A stretch of DNA of 7,734 bases. It comes from Acidobacteriota bacterium. Its GTDB lineage: Bacteria > Acidobacteriota > Blastocatellia > Pyrinomonadales > Pyrinomonadaceae. Shown piece after piece: positions 1-6,900 of the stretch (its first letter is position 1; every line of letters begins with the position of its first letter). The stretch lies in assembly GCA_013698055.1 (NCBI GenBank), contig JACCVS010000260.1, positions 1-7,734 on the forward strand, written 5' to 3'. The notes under the pieces are model-generated. The model worked only from the letters and a program-made list of their open reading frames with translations. It searched no databases and had not been told where the DNA came from. The position numbers and the translations under genes were made by a program.

Positions 1-53
1 AGTGACAGGCTCGCGGGGATATACTTGAACGTATCGTAGATGAGGAATATCAC

Positions 54-60
54 AAAGGAG
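54..60 (+). promoter_or_regulatory. Ribosome binding site of the protein kinase gene
   Basis: AAAGGAG lies 8 nt upstream of the ATG at 69. This is a strong Shine-Dalgarno match at ideal spacing, and it supports that ATG as the start. No convincing sigma70 promoter is visible in the 53 bases before it, so the promoter may lie left of the window. Confidence 0.8.
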
Positions 61-68
61 ATTTGTAG

Positions 69-1724
69 ATGATTGCCCCCAACACGCTCTTGCAGAATCG
101 TTACCTTGTTCTCGAACAGATCGGGCAAGGCGGCATGGGTGCGGTTTACATTGCGACCGACCAGCGTTTCGGCAGCACCGTCGCTTTGAAAGAGACTTTC
201 TTCAACGATCCGGGCTTGCGTAAGGCGTTTGAGCGTGAGGCGCGACTCTTGAATCACCTGCGACACCCTGCGCTGCCGCGCGTCAGCGATCATTTCCTGG
301 AAGATGAAGGACAGTTTCTCGTGATGGAGTACATCGCGGGCGACGACCTGTCAGAGAAGTTAAAGGATCGTGGCGGTGCATTTCCCCTCACTGAAGTTTT
401 GAACTGGGCGGATCAATTGCTCGATGCGCTCGACTACCTGCACACGCAGGAGCCGTCCGTCATTCACCGCGACATCAAGCCGCAGAATTTGAAACTGACG
501 GCGCGCAACGCAATCATCCTGCTGGATTTCGGCCTGGCGAAGGGGACAGCAGCTACGCAGACAAAGGTAACGGCGACGGGCAGCGTCTTCGGCTACTCGC
601 GCAACTACGCGCCGCTCGAACAGATTCAGGGCGCAGGCACAGACCCGCGCTCAGACCTGTATTCTCTCGCCGCGACTCTCTATCACCTGATGACGGGTGT
701 GCCGCCCCCGGACGCTTTAACGCGCGCTACCGCCGTGCTCAACGGTCAACCCGACCCGCTGCTTCCGGCTAAAGAAGTTCACGCGCAGGTGACACCGGCA
801 GTTGCGGAAGTTCTTTCCAGGGCGATGGCGCAAAATGCATCGCAGCGCCCACAGACAGCCTCCGCGATGCGCGAAGCAATGCGCGAAGCAGTGCGCCAGG
901 GTCACAGCGTAGCCCGCAACACAAACGCTCCACTTGTCCCGCCCACTAACGTCTATGAGCAGGAGACGCAGTTGATGTTCGCCGCAACGCCTTTGACTTC
1001 AACTGGCGAGGCTGCGGATGAGGCTGAAACAGTGAAGGCGGCTTCACCCGTGACCGCTCTCGATTCCAAACCTTCAGCAGGCGCATCCGCTTCGACAAAT
1101 AATTCTGAATCCATAGTGACAAAGGTCGCGGCGTCTCAATCAACAACCACGAAAAGCCAATCGCGCCAACGCACCCCCGCCGTCGCAGCGAGCGCCCTCG
1201 TGTTGATAATCGTGGCTGCCGCTGTTTACACTTTCACGCGCAGCAGTAACAACGACACCCCGGTAACTGCACCACTCACCGAACCCGCACAACAGAATGT
1301 TCAGGTTGAGCCGATTGTTCCGCAAACGAGCAACACGAATGGCGGGGAACCGATGAAGGTTGTCATCATCGAAAAGGATAAAGAAGCTGCGCCGCACGAG
1401 ACCACTCCTCCGAGGCAGTCGAAGCCCAGCACGCAAACCGCCCCTGTGCCTAAGCCTGAGCGCGCAGAAGCCAACGAGGGCAACAACGATCCGCCTGTGC
1501 CGCCCAACCCGAACGGGATAACCGCGCCTCAGAGACCTCCTCGCAAGATCATGCGTCCCGGAGACCCTGAATTTGAGGAAGCGATGCGCGAAGCTGAAGA
1601 AGCGAGGCGAGAGGCAGCAGAAGCAAGACGCGCAGCCCAGGATCAAAGGCGACCCCTGATTATCAGATCACGCGAACTCCTGCGAAGGCAGCGTCAACGT
1701 CAAAGACAGATGCAACAGCCGTGA
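69..1724 (+). CDS. Transmembrane serine/threonine protein kinase (PknB-like)
   Basis: This 551-residue protein is a Hanks-type Ser/Thr kinase that should transfer phosphate from ATP to protein Ser/Thr residues at the inner face of the membrane. The catalytic core (about residues 12-270) is complete: Gly loop GQGGMG (19-24), VALK lysine K41, C-helix E57, catalytic loop HRDIKPQN (133-140), DFG (153-155), an APLE version of the APE motif (181-184), subdomain IX D196 and subdomain XI R260. The activation loop is rich in Thr (163-170), giving likely autophosphorylation sites. A Ser/Thr/Ala-rich juxtamembrane linker (about 280-370) leads to one hydrophobic segment (about 371-389). The outer part (390-551) has no PASTA or other repeat I recognise. 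It is Pro-rich, then a Glu/Ala/Arg helix likely to be a coiled coil (about 501-528), then an Arg/Gln-rich end. Start chosen from the strong Shine-Dalgarno. Substrates cannot be inferred from the neighbours. Confidence 0.93.
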   Translation: MIAPNTLLQNRYLVLEQIGQGGMGAVYIATDQRFGSTVALKETFFNDPGLRKAFEREARLLNHLRHPALPRVSDHFLEDEGQFLVMEYIAGDDLSEKLKDRGGAFPLTEVLNWADQLLDALDYLHTQEPSVIHRDIKPQNLKLTARNAIILLDFGLAKGTAATQTKVTATGSVFGYSRNYAPLEQIQGAGTDPRSDLYSLAATLYHLMTGVPPPDALTRATAVLNGQPDPLLPAKEVHAQVTPAVAEVLSRAMAQNASQRPQTASAMREAMREAVRQGHSVARNTNAPLVPPTNVYEQETQLMFAATPLTSTGEAADEAETVKAASPVTALDSKPSAGASASTNNSESIVTKVAASQSTTTKSQSRQRTPAVAASALVLIIVAAAVYTFTRSSNNDTPVTAPLTEPAQQNVQVEPIVPQTSNTNGGEPMKVVIIEKDKEAAPHETTPPRQSKPSTQTAPVPKPERAEANEGNNDPPVPPNPNGITAPQRPPRKIMRPGDPEFEEAMREAEEARREAAEARRAAQDQRRPLIIRSRELLRRQRQRQRQMQQP

Positions 1725-1737
1725 AGAGTAGTAGTCG

Positions 1738-1813
1738 GTGATTAGTGGTCAGTATAAAAAAAACCCAACGCCAATCGTCGCTTATCTTTTACCGACCACT
1801 GACTACTAATCAC
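1738..1813. repeat. Imperfect inverted repeat between convergent genes; possible terminator
   Basis: The left arm GTGATTAGTGGTCAGT (1738-1753) pairs with the right arm ACTGACTACTAATCAC (1798-1813) over 16 positions. The single mismatch becomes a G-U pair in + strand RNA. The 44-nt loop carries an A8 run (1756-1763), which is a U8 run for transcripts of the acyltransferase operon. The arms sit between the kinase stop (1724) and the end of the acyltransferase gene (1818), so a bidirectional transcription end is plausible. However, no U tract directly follows either arm, so it is not a textbook intrinsic terminator. The TAGTGGTCAGT-like wording suggests a member of a dispersed repeat family. Confidence 0.5.
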
Positions 1814-1817
1814 TATT

Positions 1818-2501
1818 TCAGAGTTCCGCACCGATGGTTTCAGCGAGGCGGTCTGTCTCACGCCGGGCGCAGGCGCGCGCATCCTCGCCTTCCTGCATCT
1901 TGACGTATTGGAGTGGGTGATAGACGAGTTCGACTTTAGCAAAACGTGGGAAGCGATTGCCTTTGGGCCACACGCGATGCCCGCCGCGAATCGTGATCGG
2001 TAGAATGGGCGTGCTCGCTTCCAGAGCTATCCGCGCCGCGCCGGGCTTGAACCTGAGCAGCTTGCCGTCCGGCAAGGCTCGCCCGCCTTCAGGGAAGATA
2101 ACGACTGCACTACCGCTTCTCAGCCATTGCAAGGTGCGGCGGATTGCAGTCGGGTCACTCTTCTCAACTTGTATCGGCCATGCCCCCAACATCAGGATTA
2201 TTTTCCCGATAATCGGCCAGCCGAAACTCTCACTCATGGCAAGATAGCGAACCCGACGACTGACCGGCAGCGACATCCAGATCGGATCAATGTAAGTCTG
2301 ATGATTGGAAGCGATGATGACGCCGCCGGTTTGCGGGATATTTTCCAGCCCTCTGTAGCTGATGCGAAAGAAGAGGCGAGAGAGTGCTCGCAAAATAGTA
2401 CGGATGATGCTGATCGCCCATAGGGGCAACACGAATGGCTCGCCTTGCGCGTCGTCAGACCGCCTCCGCTGAGGCGCTACACTTGGACTGCTCTCGCTCA
2501 A
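1818..2501 (-). CDS. plsC: 1-acyl-sn-glycerol-3-phosphate acyltransferase (PlsC family)
   Basis: This 227-residue protein belongs to the PlsC/LPLAT acyltransferase family. Members transfer a fatty acyl chain to the sn-2 position of lysophosphatidate, making phosphatidate for membrane lipids at the inner membrane. The HX4D catalytic motif is N66-H67-QTYI-D72, and the acceptor-binding block is FPEGGR (136-141). The later block ILPITIRGG (166-174) also fits. A hydrophobic/amphipathic stretch (about 23-48) should anchor it to the membrane. FPEGGR replaces the more usual FPEGTR, so another lysophospholipid acceptor is possible. The start is TTG at 2501: an in-frame TGA lies 18 nt upstream and no ATG or GTG is available before the conserved part. 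The start overlaps the stop of the upstream small gene as TTGA, indicating translational coupling. It is the last gene of a three-gene operon. Confidence 0.88.
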   Translation of the reverse strand: MSESSPSVAPQRRRSDDAQGEPFVLPLWAISIIRTILRALSRLFFRISYRGLENIPQTGGVIIASNHQTYIDPIWMSLPVSRRVRYLAMSESFGWPIIGKIILMLGAWPIQVEKSDPTAIRRTLQWLRSGSAVVIFPEGGRALPDGKLLRFKPGAARIALEASTPILPITIRGGHRVWPKGNRFPRFAKVELVYHPLQYVKMQEGEDARACARRETDRLAETIGAEL

Positions 2502-2848
2502 AACGAATTCTCTTCCTCATCGCCTGTCGCCTGGTTACGCCGGTAATTTTCGCTCATCCTTTTCACTACTTCGCTTGCTTTTTCTGGCGCGCCGGAACGA
2601 TTCTCCCGGACAGCGTATAAATCGGTGATCGTTAACTCTTCCCACCATTCAGGCACATCGCGCTCGATCAACAAATCATCCCAGAATTGCCCACAACGCT
2701 CGCATTCAAAACCACAGTAGGTGCGCGCCTCGTCTTTCGTCAATCCGAGGCGCGTTCTCGCAGTGCATTGAGCGTCCTGACAACGCCGCTCGATCTCCAC
2801 GAGCAGCACGTCGCGCTGAATAACTATCCGGCTTCTTGTCTTCTTCAT
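2498..2848 (-). CDS. Small Cys-rich hypothetical protein, possible zinc-binding
   Basis: This 116-residue protein is one I do not recognise. Visible features are five cysteines in two clusters, RRCQDAQC (C23, C28) and YCGFECERC (C45, C49, C52). That CX4C...CX3CX2C pattern could bind a metal such as zinc. A Trp/Glu-rich segment (CGQFWDD ... PEWWEEL) follows, then a hydrophilic, charged C-terminus ending EEENSF. There is no signal peptide or membrane segment, so it is probably cytoplasmic. It starts at an ATG 1 nt after the PilZ gene stop, and its TGA overlaps the TTG start of the acyltransferase gene. It is therefore firmly in the operon and almost certainly translated. Its place between a c-di-GMP receptor-type protein and a lipid enzyme hints at a shared process, but gives no direct function. 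Confidence 0.75.
   Translation of the reverse strand: MKKTRSRIVIQRDVLLVEIERRCQDAQCTARTRLGLTKDEARTYCGFECERCGQFWDDLLIERDVPEWWEELTITDLYAVRENRSGAPEKASEVVKRMSENYRRNQATGDEEENSF
2514..2518 (-). promoter_or_regulatory. Ribosome binding site for the TTG start of the acyltransferase
   Basis: On the minus strand GAGGA lies 12 nt upstream of the TTG at 2501, inside the last codons of the preceding gene. The spacing is a little long, but the site together with the TTGA overlap supports this unusual start codon. Confidence 0.45.
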
Positions 2849-2849
2849 C

Positions 2850-3602
2850 CTATCCGATATCTTCCAGAGGCCACTGCTTGTCTACGAATTCCAGGTGCAG
2901 GCGCGGGATGCCGTTGTCTCCCATGCGGCGGGCGCGCACTGCCGCGATGATTGATATCCGGTACTGCGCGCTCGTCATGCGAACGAATCGCCCGCGCACG
3001 ACGTCGAGCGTCGTGAAGACCGCCGCGCCGCGCCGGCTGATGTTTTCCGTCACGGTCGTCTCGCTGGACGCAACCTGCCCGTTCTCATCAAGCGCCTCGA
3101 TAATGACTTCAATAGGAATATGGTGGCGCGTTTCGGGGCGCGGCTCATCGCTCAAATTGTGCCTCGTCGCCTGCTCCAGTTTGTAGAGGGTCCATAAACC
3201 GGTTTCCGTCACCGAATTCGCGACTTCATACCTGGTGGCCGGGTCTAACTCAAAACTTTCAGGCGCGCGCTTGCCAATGAAAGCGACGCCGATTTCGTAT
3301 TTGACTGGCTTGCCTTCCAACGCTTCCGGCACTTTGATATTACGCACCAACGCCCAGACGCGATACTGATCTTCGACGTGATCGAAGCAGCGCAACTGGC
3401 GCGGCATCGGCAACGTCAGATGCAGGAGACGCCCACGCTCCGTCGGACGAGTAATAGTCAGGCGCGCTCCGAACGGCGTCACATCAATCAGCCGCGACTT
3501 CTCCACCCAATCCTGTCCCTCGCTTCCGCGTCCAAACACGCGAACGGGAAGACTGAGTTCCAGCCGCTCACGAATGCGCCGCGATTTTCCGTCGAATTTC
3601 AT
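2850..3602 (-). CDS. Tandem PilZ-domain protein, probable c-di-GMP receptor
   Basis: This 250-residue protein shows two copies of the PilZ signature. The N-terminal copy has R9-x3-R13 and D40-x-T42-xx-G45 (DVTPFG); the C-terminal copy has R155-x3-R159 and N187-x-S189-xx-G192 (NISRRG). In PilZ proteins the RxxxR and (D/N)xSxxG motifs bind cyclic di-GMP. The second copy matches the consensus well, while the first has Thr for Ser, so binding there may be altered. Each copy is followed by alternating beta-strand-like segments, as expected for the PilZ barrel. No membrane segment or output domain is seen, so it probably acts in the cytoplasm through protein contacts. It is the first gene of a minus-strand operon with the Cys-rich protein (1 nt downstream) and PlsC. 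Start ATG at 3602: GAGGAG (3617-3622) precedes it by 14 nt, a longer gap than usual, with no alternative in-frame start. Confidence 0.82.
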   Translation of the reverse strand: MKFDGKSRRIRERLELSLPVRVFGRGSEGQDWVEKSRLIDVTPFGARLTITRPTERGRLLHLTLPMPRQLRCFDHVEDQYRVWALVRNIKVPEALEGKPVKYEIGVAFIGKRAPESFELDPATRYEVANSVTETGLWTLYKLEQATRHNLSDEPRPETRHHIPIEVIIEALDENGQVASSETTVTENISRRGAAVFTTLDVVRGRFVRMTSAQYRISIIAAVRARRMGDNGIPRLHLEFVDKQWPLEDIG

Positions 3603-3741
3603 TCTCTGTTTTGGCGCTCCTCTTAGCCCTTAACCTTATCCATTACAGCACAAAATATAGTGTCCAGCGAAAACCCCTTAATGCCCCTCTGAAAACACGC
3701 TAAACCCTCGATTTTTATTGGCTTTTTTGCTGTTTAGGCGT

Positions 3742-3770
3742 TTGCTAAAATGCCCTTTTCCAAGTACAAT
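3742..3770 (+). promoter_or_regulatory. Putative sigma70-type promoter of gyrA
   Basis: TTGCTA (3742-3747, 4/6 to TTGACA) and TACAAT (3765-3770, 5/6 to TATAAT) are separated by exactly 17 nt. A T-rich tract just upstream could act as an UP-like element. Transcription would begin near 3777, giving an untranslated leader of about 180 nt before the gyrA ATG. Pattern match only. Confidence 0.5.
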
Positions 3771-3781
3771 ATCTCGTACTT
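3762..3781. promoter_or_regulatory. Dyad overlapping the gyrA -10 box, possible operator
   Basis: AAGTAC (3762-3767) and GTACTT (3776-3781) form a perfect 6-bp inverted repeat with an 8-nt spacer. It covers the -10 hexamer and the predicted transcription start. A repressor bound here would block initiation. It could be chance, and no regulator is known from the window. Confidence 0.3.
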
Positions 3782-3943
3782 CAAACCCGCGCCTCGCAGG
3801 CCTGGTCAGCCAAGTATCGGAACCCTTGAAACGTTGAGATAAACCAGCGCTTCGGAACTCTTTATTATAGCCAAAGCGAGCCGCAAGTTTGCCTTAGGGT
3901 GTTAACTTCCGATAGACCGGCAGAGTAGAGCGCGGATTGTACC

Positions 3944-3950
3944 GGAAAGG
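3944..3950 (+). promoter_or_regulatory. Ribosome binding site of gyrA
   Basis: GGAAAGG ends 8 nt before the ATG at 3959. Position and purine content fit a Shine-Dalgarno and support that start, which also gives the expected GyrA N-terminus. Confidence 0.65.
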
Positions 3951-3958
3951 TCTCTTTA

Positions 3959-6900
3959 ATGGAAACAACAACTGAAAAAAATTATATCAACATCGAAGAC
4001 GAGATGCGGCGTTCTTATCTGGACTACGCCATGTCCGTCATCATCGGTCGCGCCCTGCCGGACGTGCGCGACGGGCTAAAACCAGTGCATCGCCGCGTCC
4101 TCTGGGCGATGAATGAGCTAGGAAATCAATACAACAAAGCTTATAAAAAGAGCGCGCGCGTCGTCGGCGACTGTTTTGTGAAGGGCACGCTCGTGCATAC
4201 CGAGCACGGCCTCAAACCAATTGAAGAGATCGAGCGGGGCGAATGCGTACAGTTGCCGAATGGATACACGAGCGAAGTTGTCGCCGCATTCCACAACCCG
4301 CCCGCGCCGGTGCTCGATGTCACACTGTCGAATGGCGTCACGCTGACAGTCACGCACGGGCAACTGTTCCGTGTGCTCAACGACGATCTGACCATCGGGT
4401 GGGAGCGCGCCGACAGCCTTGCGGGTAAGCGCGTGCTGGTCTCGAACCCGCGCGCATTGGGCGGTGGCGTCGCACATCCGAACGCGACGCAGCGTGCGGC
4501 GGCCTACAGCGTCGGCTTGCTCGTCGCCGAAGGCTATCTCACGGATCGGGGGCGTTCGCGTCGCGTCGGCATTCAAATGGTTGACCGCGAGCCGCTGGAG
4601 TTTGTCAGCGCGTTTTGCGCCACGCAGGGAGTCACCGCCGCGTGGCACGAGCGCGCGCCGCAGCAACCACATCACCAGTTACAACATGGGTTACGTTTCA
4701 GCGGTTTACCTGTTGCCTTTGAGGCGTGCGCCAACACGTCCGCGCACAAAGAAGTCCCCGCGTGGATACTCGCCGACCGGCGTCTGTATGCGCCGTTTCT
4801 CGCCGGTTTTACCGACGGCGACGGGCACTTCCGCGCGCACGGTAAACAACGTGAAGCGGTACTCGTCTCAACTTCGGAAAAGCTCATCGCGCAAATTCAG
4901 GCGATGCTCGCCGATGGTGGCATTCACGCCACTCACATACGGGAAGATTTTTTGACGCGCGCCTATGGCGCAAAATTCCTGCCACGCCACATGCTGACGT
5001 TGACGGGCGCGAATGCCGCCGGGTTCGCGCGCCTCATTGCTCCGCATCTCCAGATCGCGCGCAAGCAGACGGATGCCAATGTCATTGCGGGCACACGCCG
5101 CCGCGTGCTCAACACGACGACTGAGTGCGTGCCCGGCGCGCCAGTCTTCTCCGAACTCTCCGCGCATCATCTCGGCGGCGGTTGGTACAAAGATGCGAAT
5201 GGCGATAAGTTCCGCGCCGGGATCAAGTATGCGACGGGCGCAAAGATTCGTTATGCCAGCGACCTGTCCGCGAAGACGCTTTCATATCGTCAGATTGAGA
5301 CGTGGGGACTTCTGAGCAAACTTGAGCGCATCGGCTCGCCTTTGGCCACGCGCCTCAAAACAGTAATGGAAACTTACTGTGTCATCGCGGTCGCAGCGGT
5401 CTCTAATCGTGGGGCGCTGGCTGAGACCTATGATGTGCAGATTGCCAACGCAAACCACGAATTTCTCGCGCACGGCGTCGCCGTCCACAATTGTATTGGC
5501 AAATATCACCCGCATGGCGACACTGCTGTCTATGACACGATTGTCCGCATGGCTCAGGACTTCTCAATGCGTTACCCGCTGATTGACGGACAGGGCAATT
5601 TCGGCTCAGTGGATGGCGACGCTGCGGCTGCAATGCGTTACACGGAAGTTCGCATGGCTCGCTTGACCACACAGATTCTGACGGACATCGAAAAAGAGAC
5701 GGTTGATTTTCGGCCTAACTATGACGAGTCTTTGAGCGAGCCGACAGTCCTTCCGGCGCGCATCCCGAATCTGCTGATTAACGGCTCGGACGGCATCGCC
5801 GTCGGCATGGCGACCAAGATTCCGCCGCATAATTTGACGGAAGTTCTGGATGCAACCATCGCGCTGCTGCGTAAACCGAGCACCAGCATCGAAGAGTTGG
5901 CGAAGATCGTCACCGGGCCGGACTTTCCGACCGGCGGCTTCATCTATGGCGGCGACGAACTCAAGCGGTCTTACACGACGGGTCGCGGTGTGATTCAGAT
6001 GAGAGCGCGCGCCGCCATTGACCGCATCGGGCGCGGCACGACCGAACGCGACGCCATCGTCATCACGGAGATTCCCTTTCAGGTCAACAAAGCGCGCTTG
6101 ATCGAGCGCATCGCCGAACTCGTCAACGAAAAGAAGCTCGAAGGTATTTCTGATTTGCGTGACGAGTCCGACCGCGACGGGATGCGTATCGTCGTCGAGC
6201 TTAAGCGTGACGCCGTGCCGCAGGTTATTCTCAACAAGCTCTACAAAATGACGCCCATGCAGTCTTCTTTCGGCGTCATCAATCTGGCAATCGTCAACGG
6301 CCAGCCGCGCGTGCTGAACATCAAGGAGATGCTCGAAGCCTTTATTGATTTCAGGCGGGAGGTCGTTAAGCGTAGAACCGAATACGAGCTACGCAAGGCG
6401 CGCGCTCGCGCTCACATCCTCGAAGGTCTGACCAAGGCGATTGACGCGCTGGATTACATCGTGACGCTGATTCGCAACTCAAGCTCGGTTGACGAAGCGC
6501 GGCAATGGCTGACGGGCAACACAAACACGATGAGCGACGTGAAGTCCTGGAAAGGCGTTCCCACTGACGTTGCGCTTCCCGATTATGTGAAAAAGTTGCA
6601 GAAGACCATCAAGCGTCTTGAGTTTTCAGAGTTGCAGGCGCAGGCGATTCTCGATCTGCAACTGCGAAGGCTCGCCGCGCTCGAACGCCAGAAGATCATT
6701 GACGAGTACGAGGGCATCATCAAGCTGATGGCCGAGCTTGAAGAGATTCTTGCCAACGAGAACAGCCTGCGCCGCGTCATCGTCGAAGAGCTTCAGGAGG
6801 TCAAGAAAGATTTCGGCGATGCCAGGCGGACGGAGATAATTGACGAAGGCGTGGAGCTGTCCATCGAAGATTTAATCGCCGACGAAGACGTAGCGATTAC

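Larger units (their letters stand above)
3603..3958. other. Divergent intergenic region between the PilZ operon and gyrA
   Basis: These 356 bp lie between two divergent starts and hold no credible gene. Contents seen: a T-rich stretch (3711-3728), an imperfect stem CGCTAAAC/GTTTAGGCG (3698-3705 and 3732-3740), a gyrA-directed promoter (3742-3770) with an overlapping dyad (3762-3781), and a small hairpin GCCTCGCAGGC (3791-3801). A second -10-like TATTAT (3863-3868) has no matching -35. The gyrA ribosome binding site is at 3944-3950. I found no convincing minus-strand promoter for the PilZ operon: TGGACA occurs on that strand but lacks a -10 at proper spacing. Confidence 0.7.

Noticed and set aside
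25..53. TTGAAC-17-TATCAC as a kinase promoter
   Set aside because: The -10 match is poor, and the start point would fall at or beyond the Shine-Dalgarno site.
1..68. End of an upstream gene (12 codons open from base 1 to a TAG at 37-39)
   Set aside because: It is too short to support. Another frame is closed at once and nothing in the 12 residues is recognisable.
1140..1646. Minus-strand open frame of 168 codons under the kinase tail
   Set aside because: It is antisense to the kinase C-terminus, Arg/Cys-rich, with no domain and no ribosome binding site I could defend.
1738..1813. Classical rho-independent terminator
   Set aside because: A stem exists, but the T tract is inside the loop, not directly after an arm, and the stem is not G+C rich. 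I list it as an inverted repeat with a possible termination role.
3863..3870. TATTATAG as an alternative gyrA -10 box
   Set aside because: The nearest -35-like sequence (TTGAGA, 3834-3839) is 23 nt away, too far, and no better hexamer sits at 16-18 nt.
4118..4675. Long minus-strand open frame antisense to the intein
   Set aside because: It lies opposite a fully supported gyrA-intein frame, its translation shows no recognisable domain, and high G+C makes such antisense frames common.
4419..4955. Plus-strand open frame of 178 codons within the intein, in another frame
   Set aside because: It is Arg/Ser-rich and low in meaning, typical of an out-of-frame reading. The in-frame translation carries all the intein motifs.
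4172..5491. Group I or II intron carrying a LAGLIDADG gene
   Set aside because: The frame is continuous through both junctions and the ends encode Hint blocks A, B, F and G, which introns lack.
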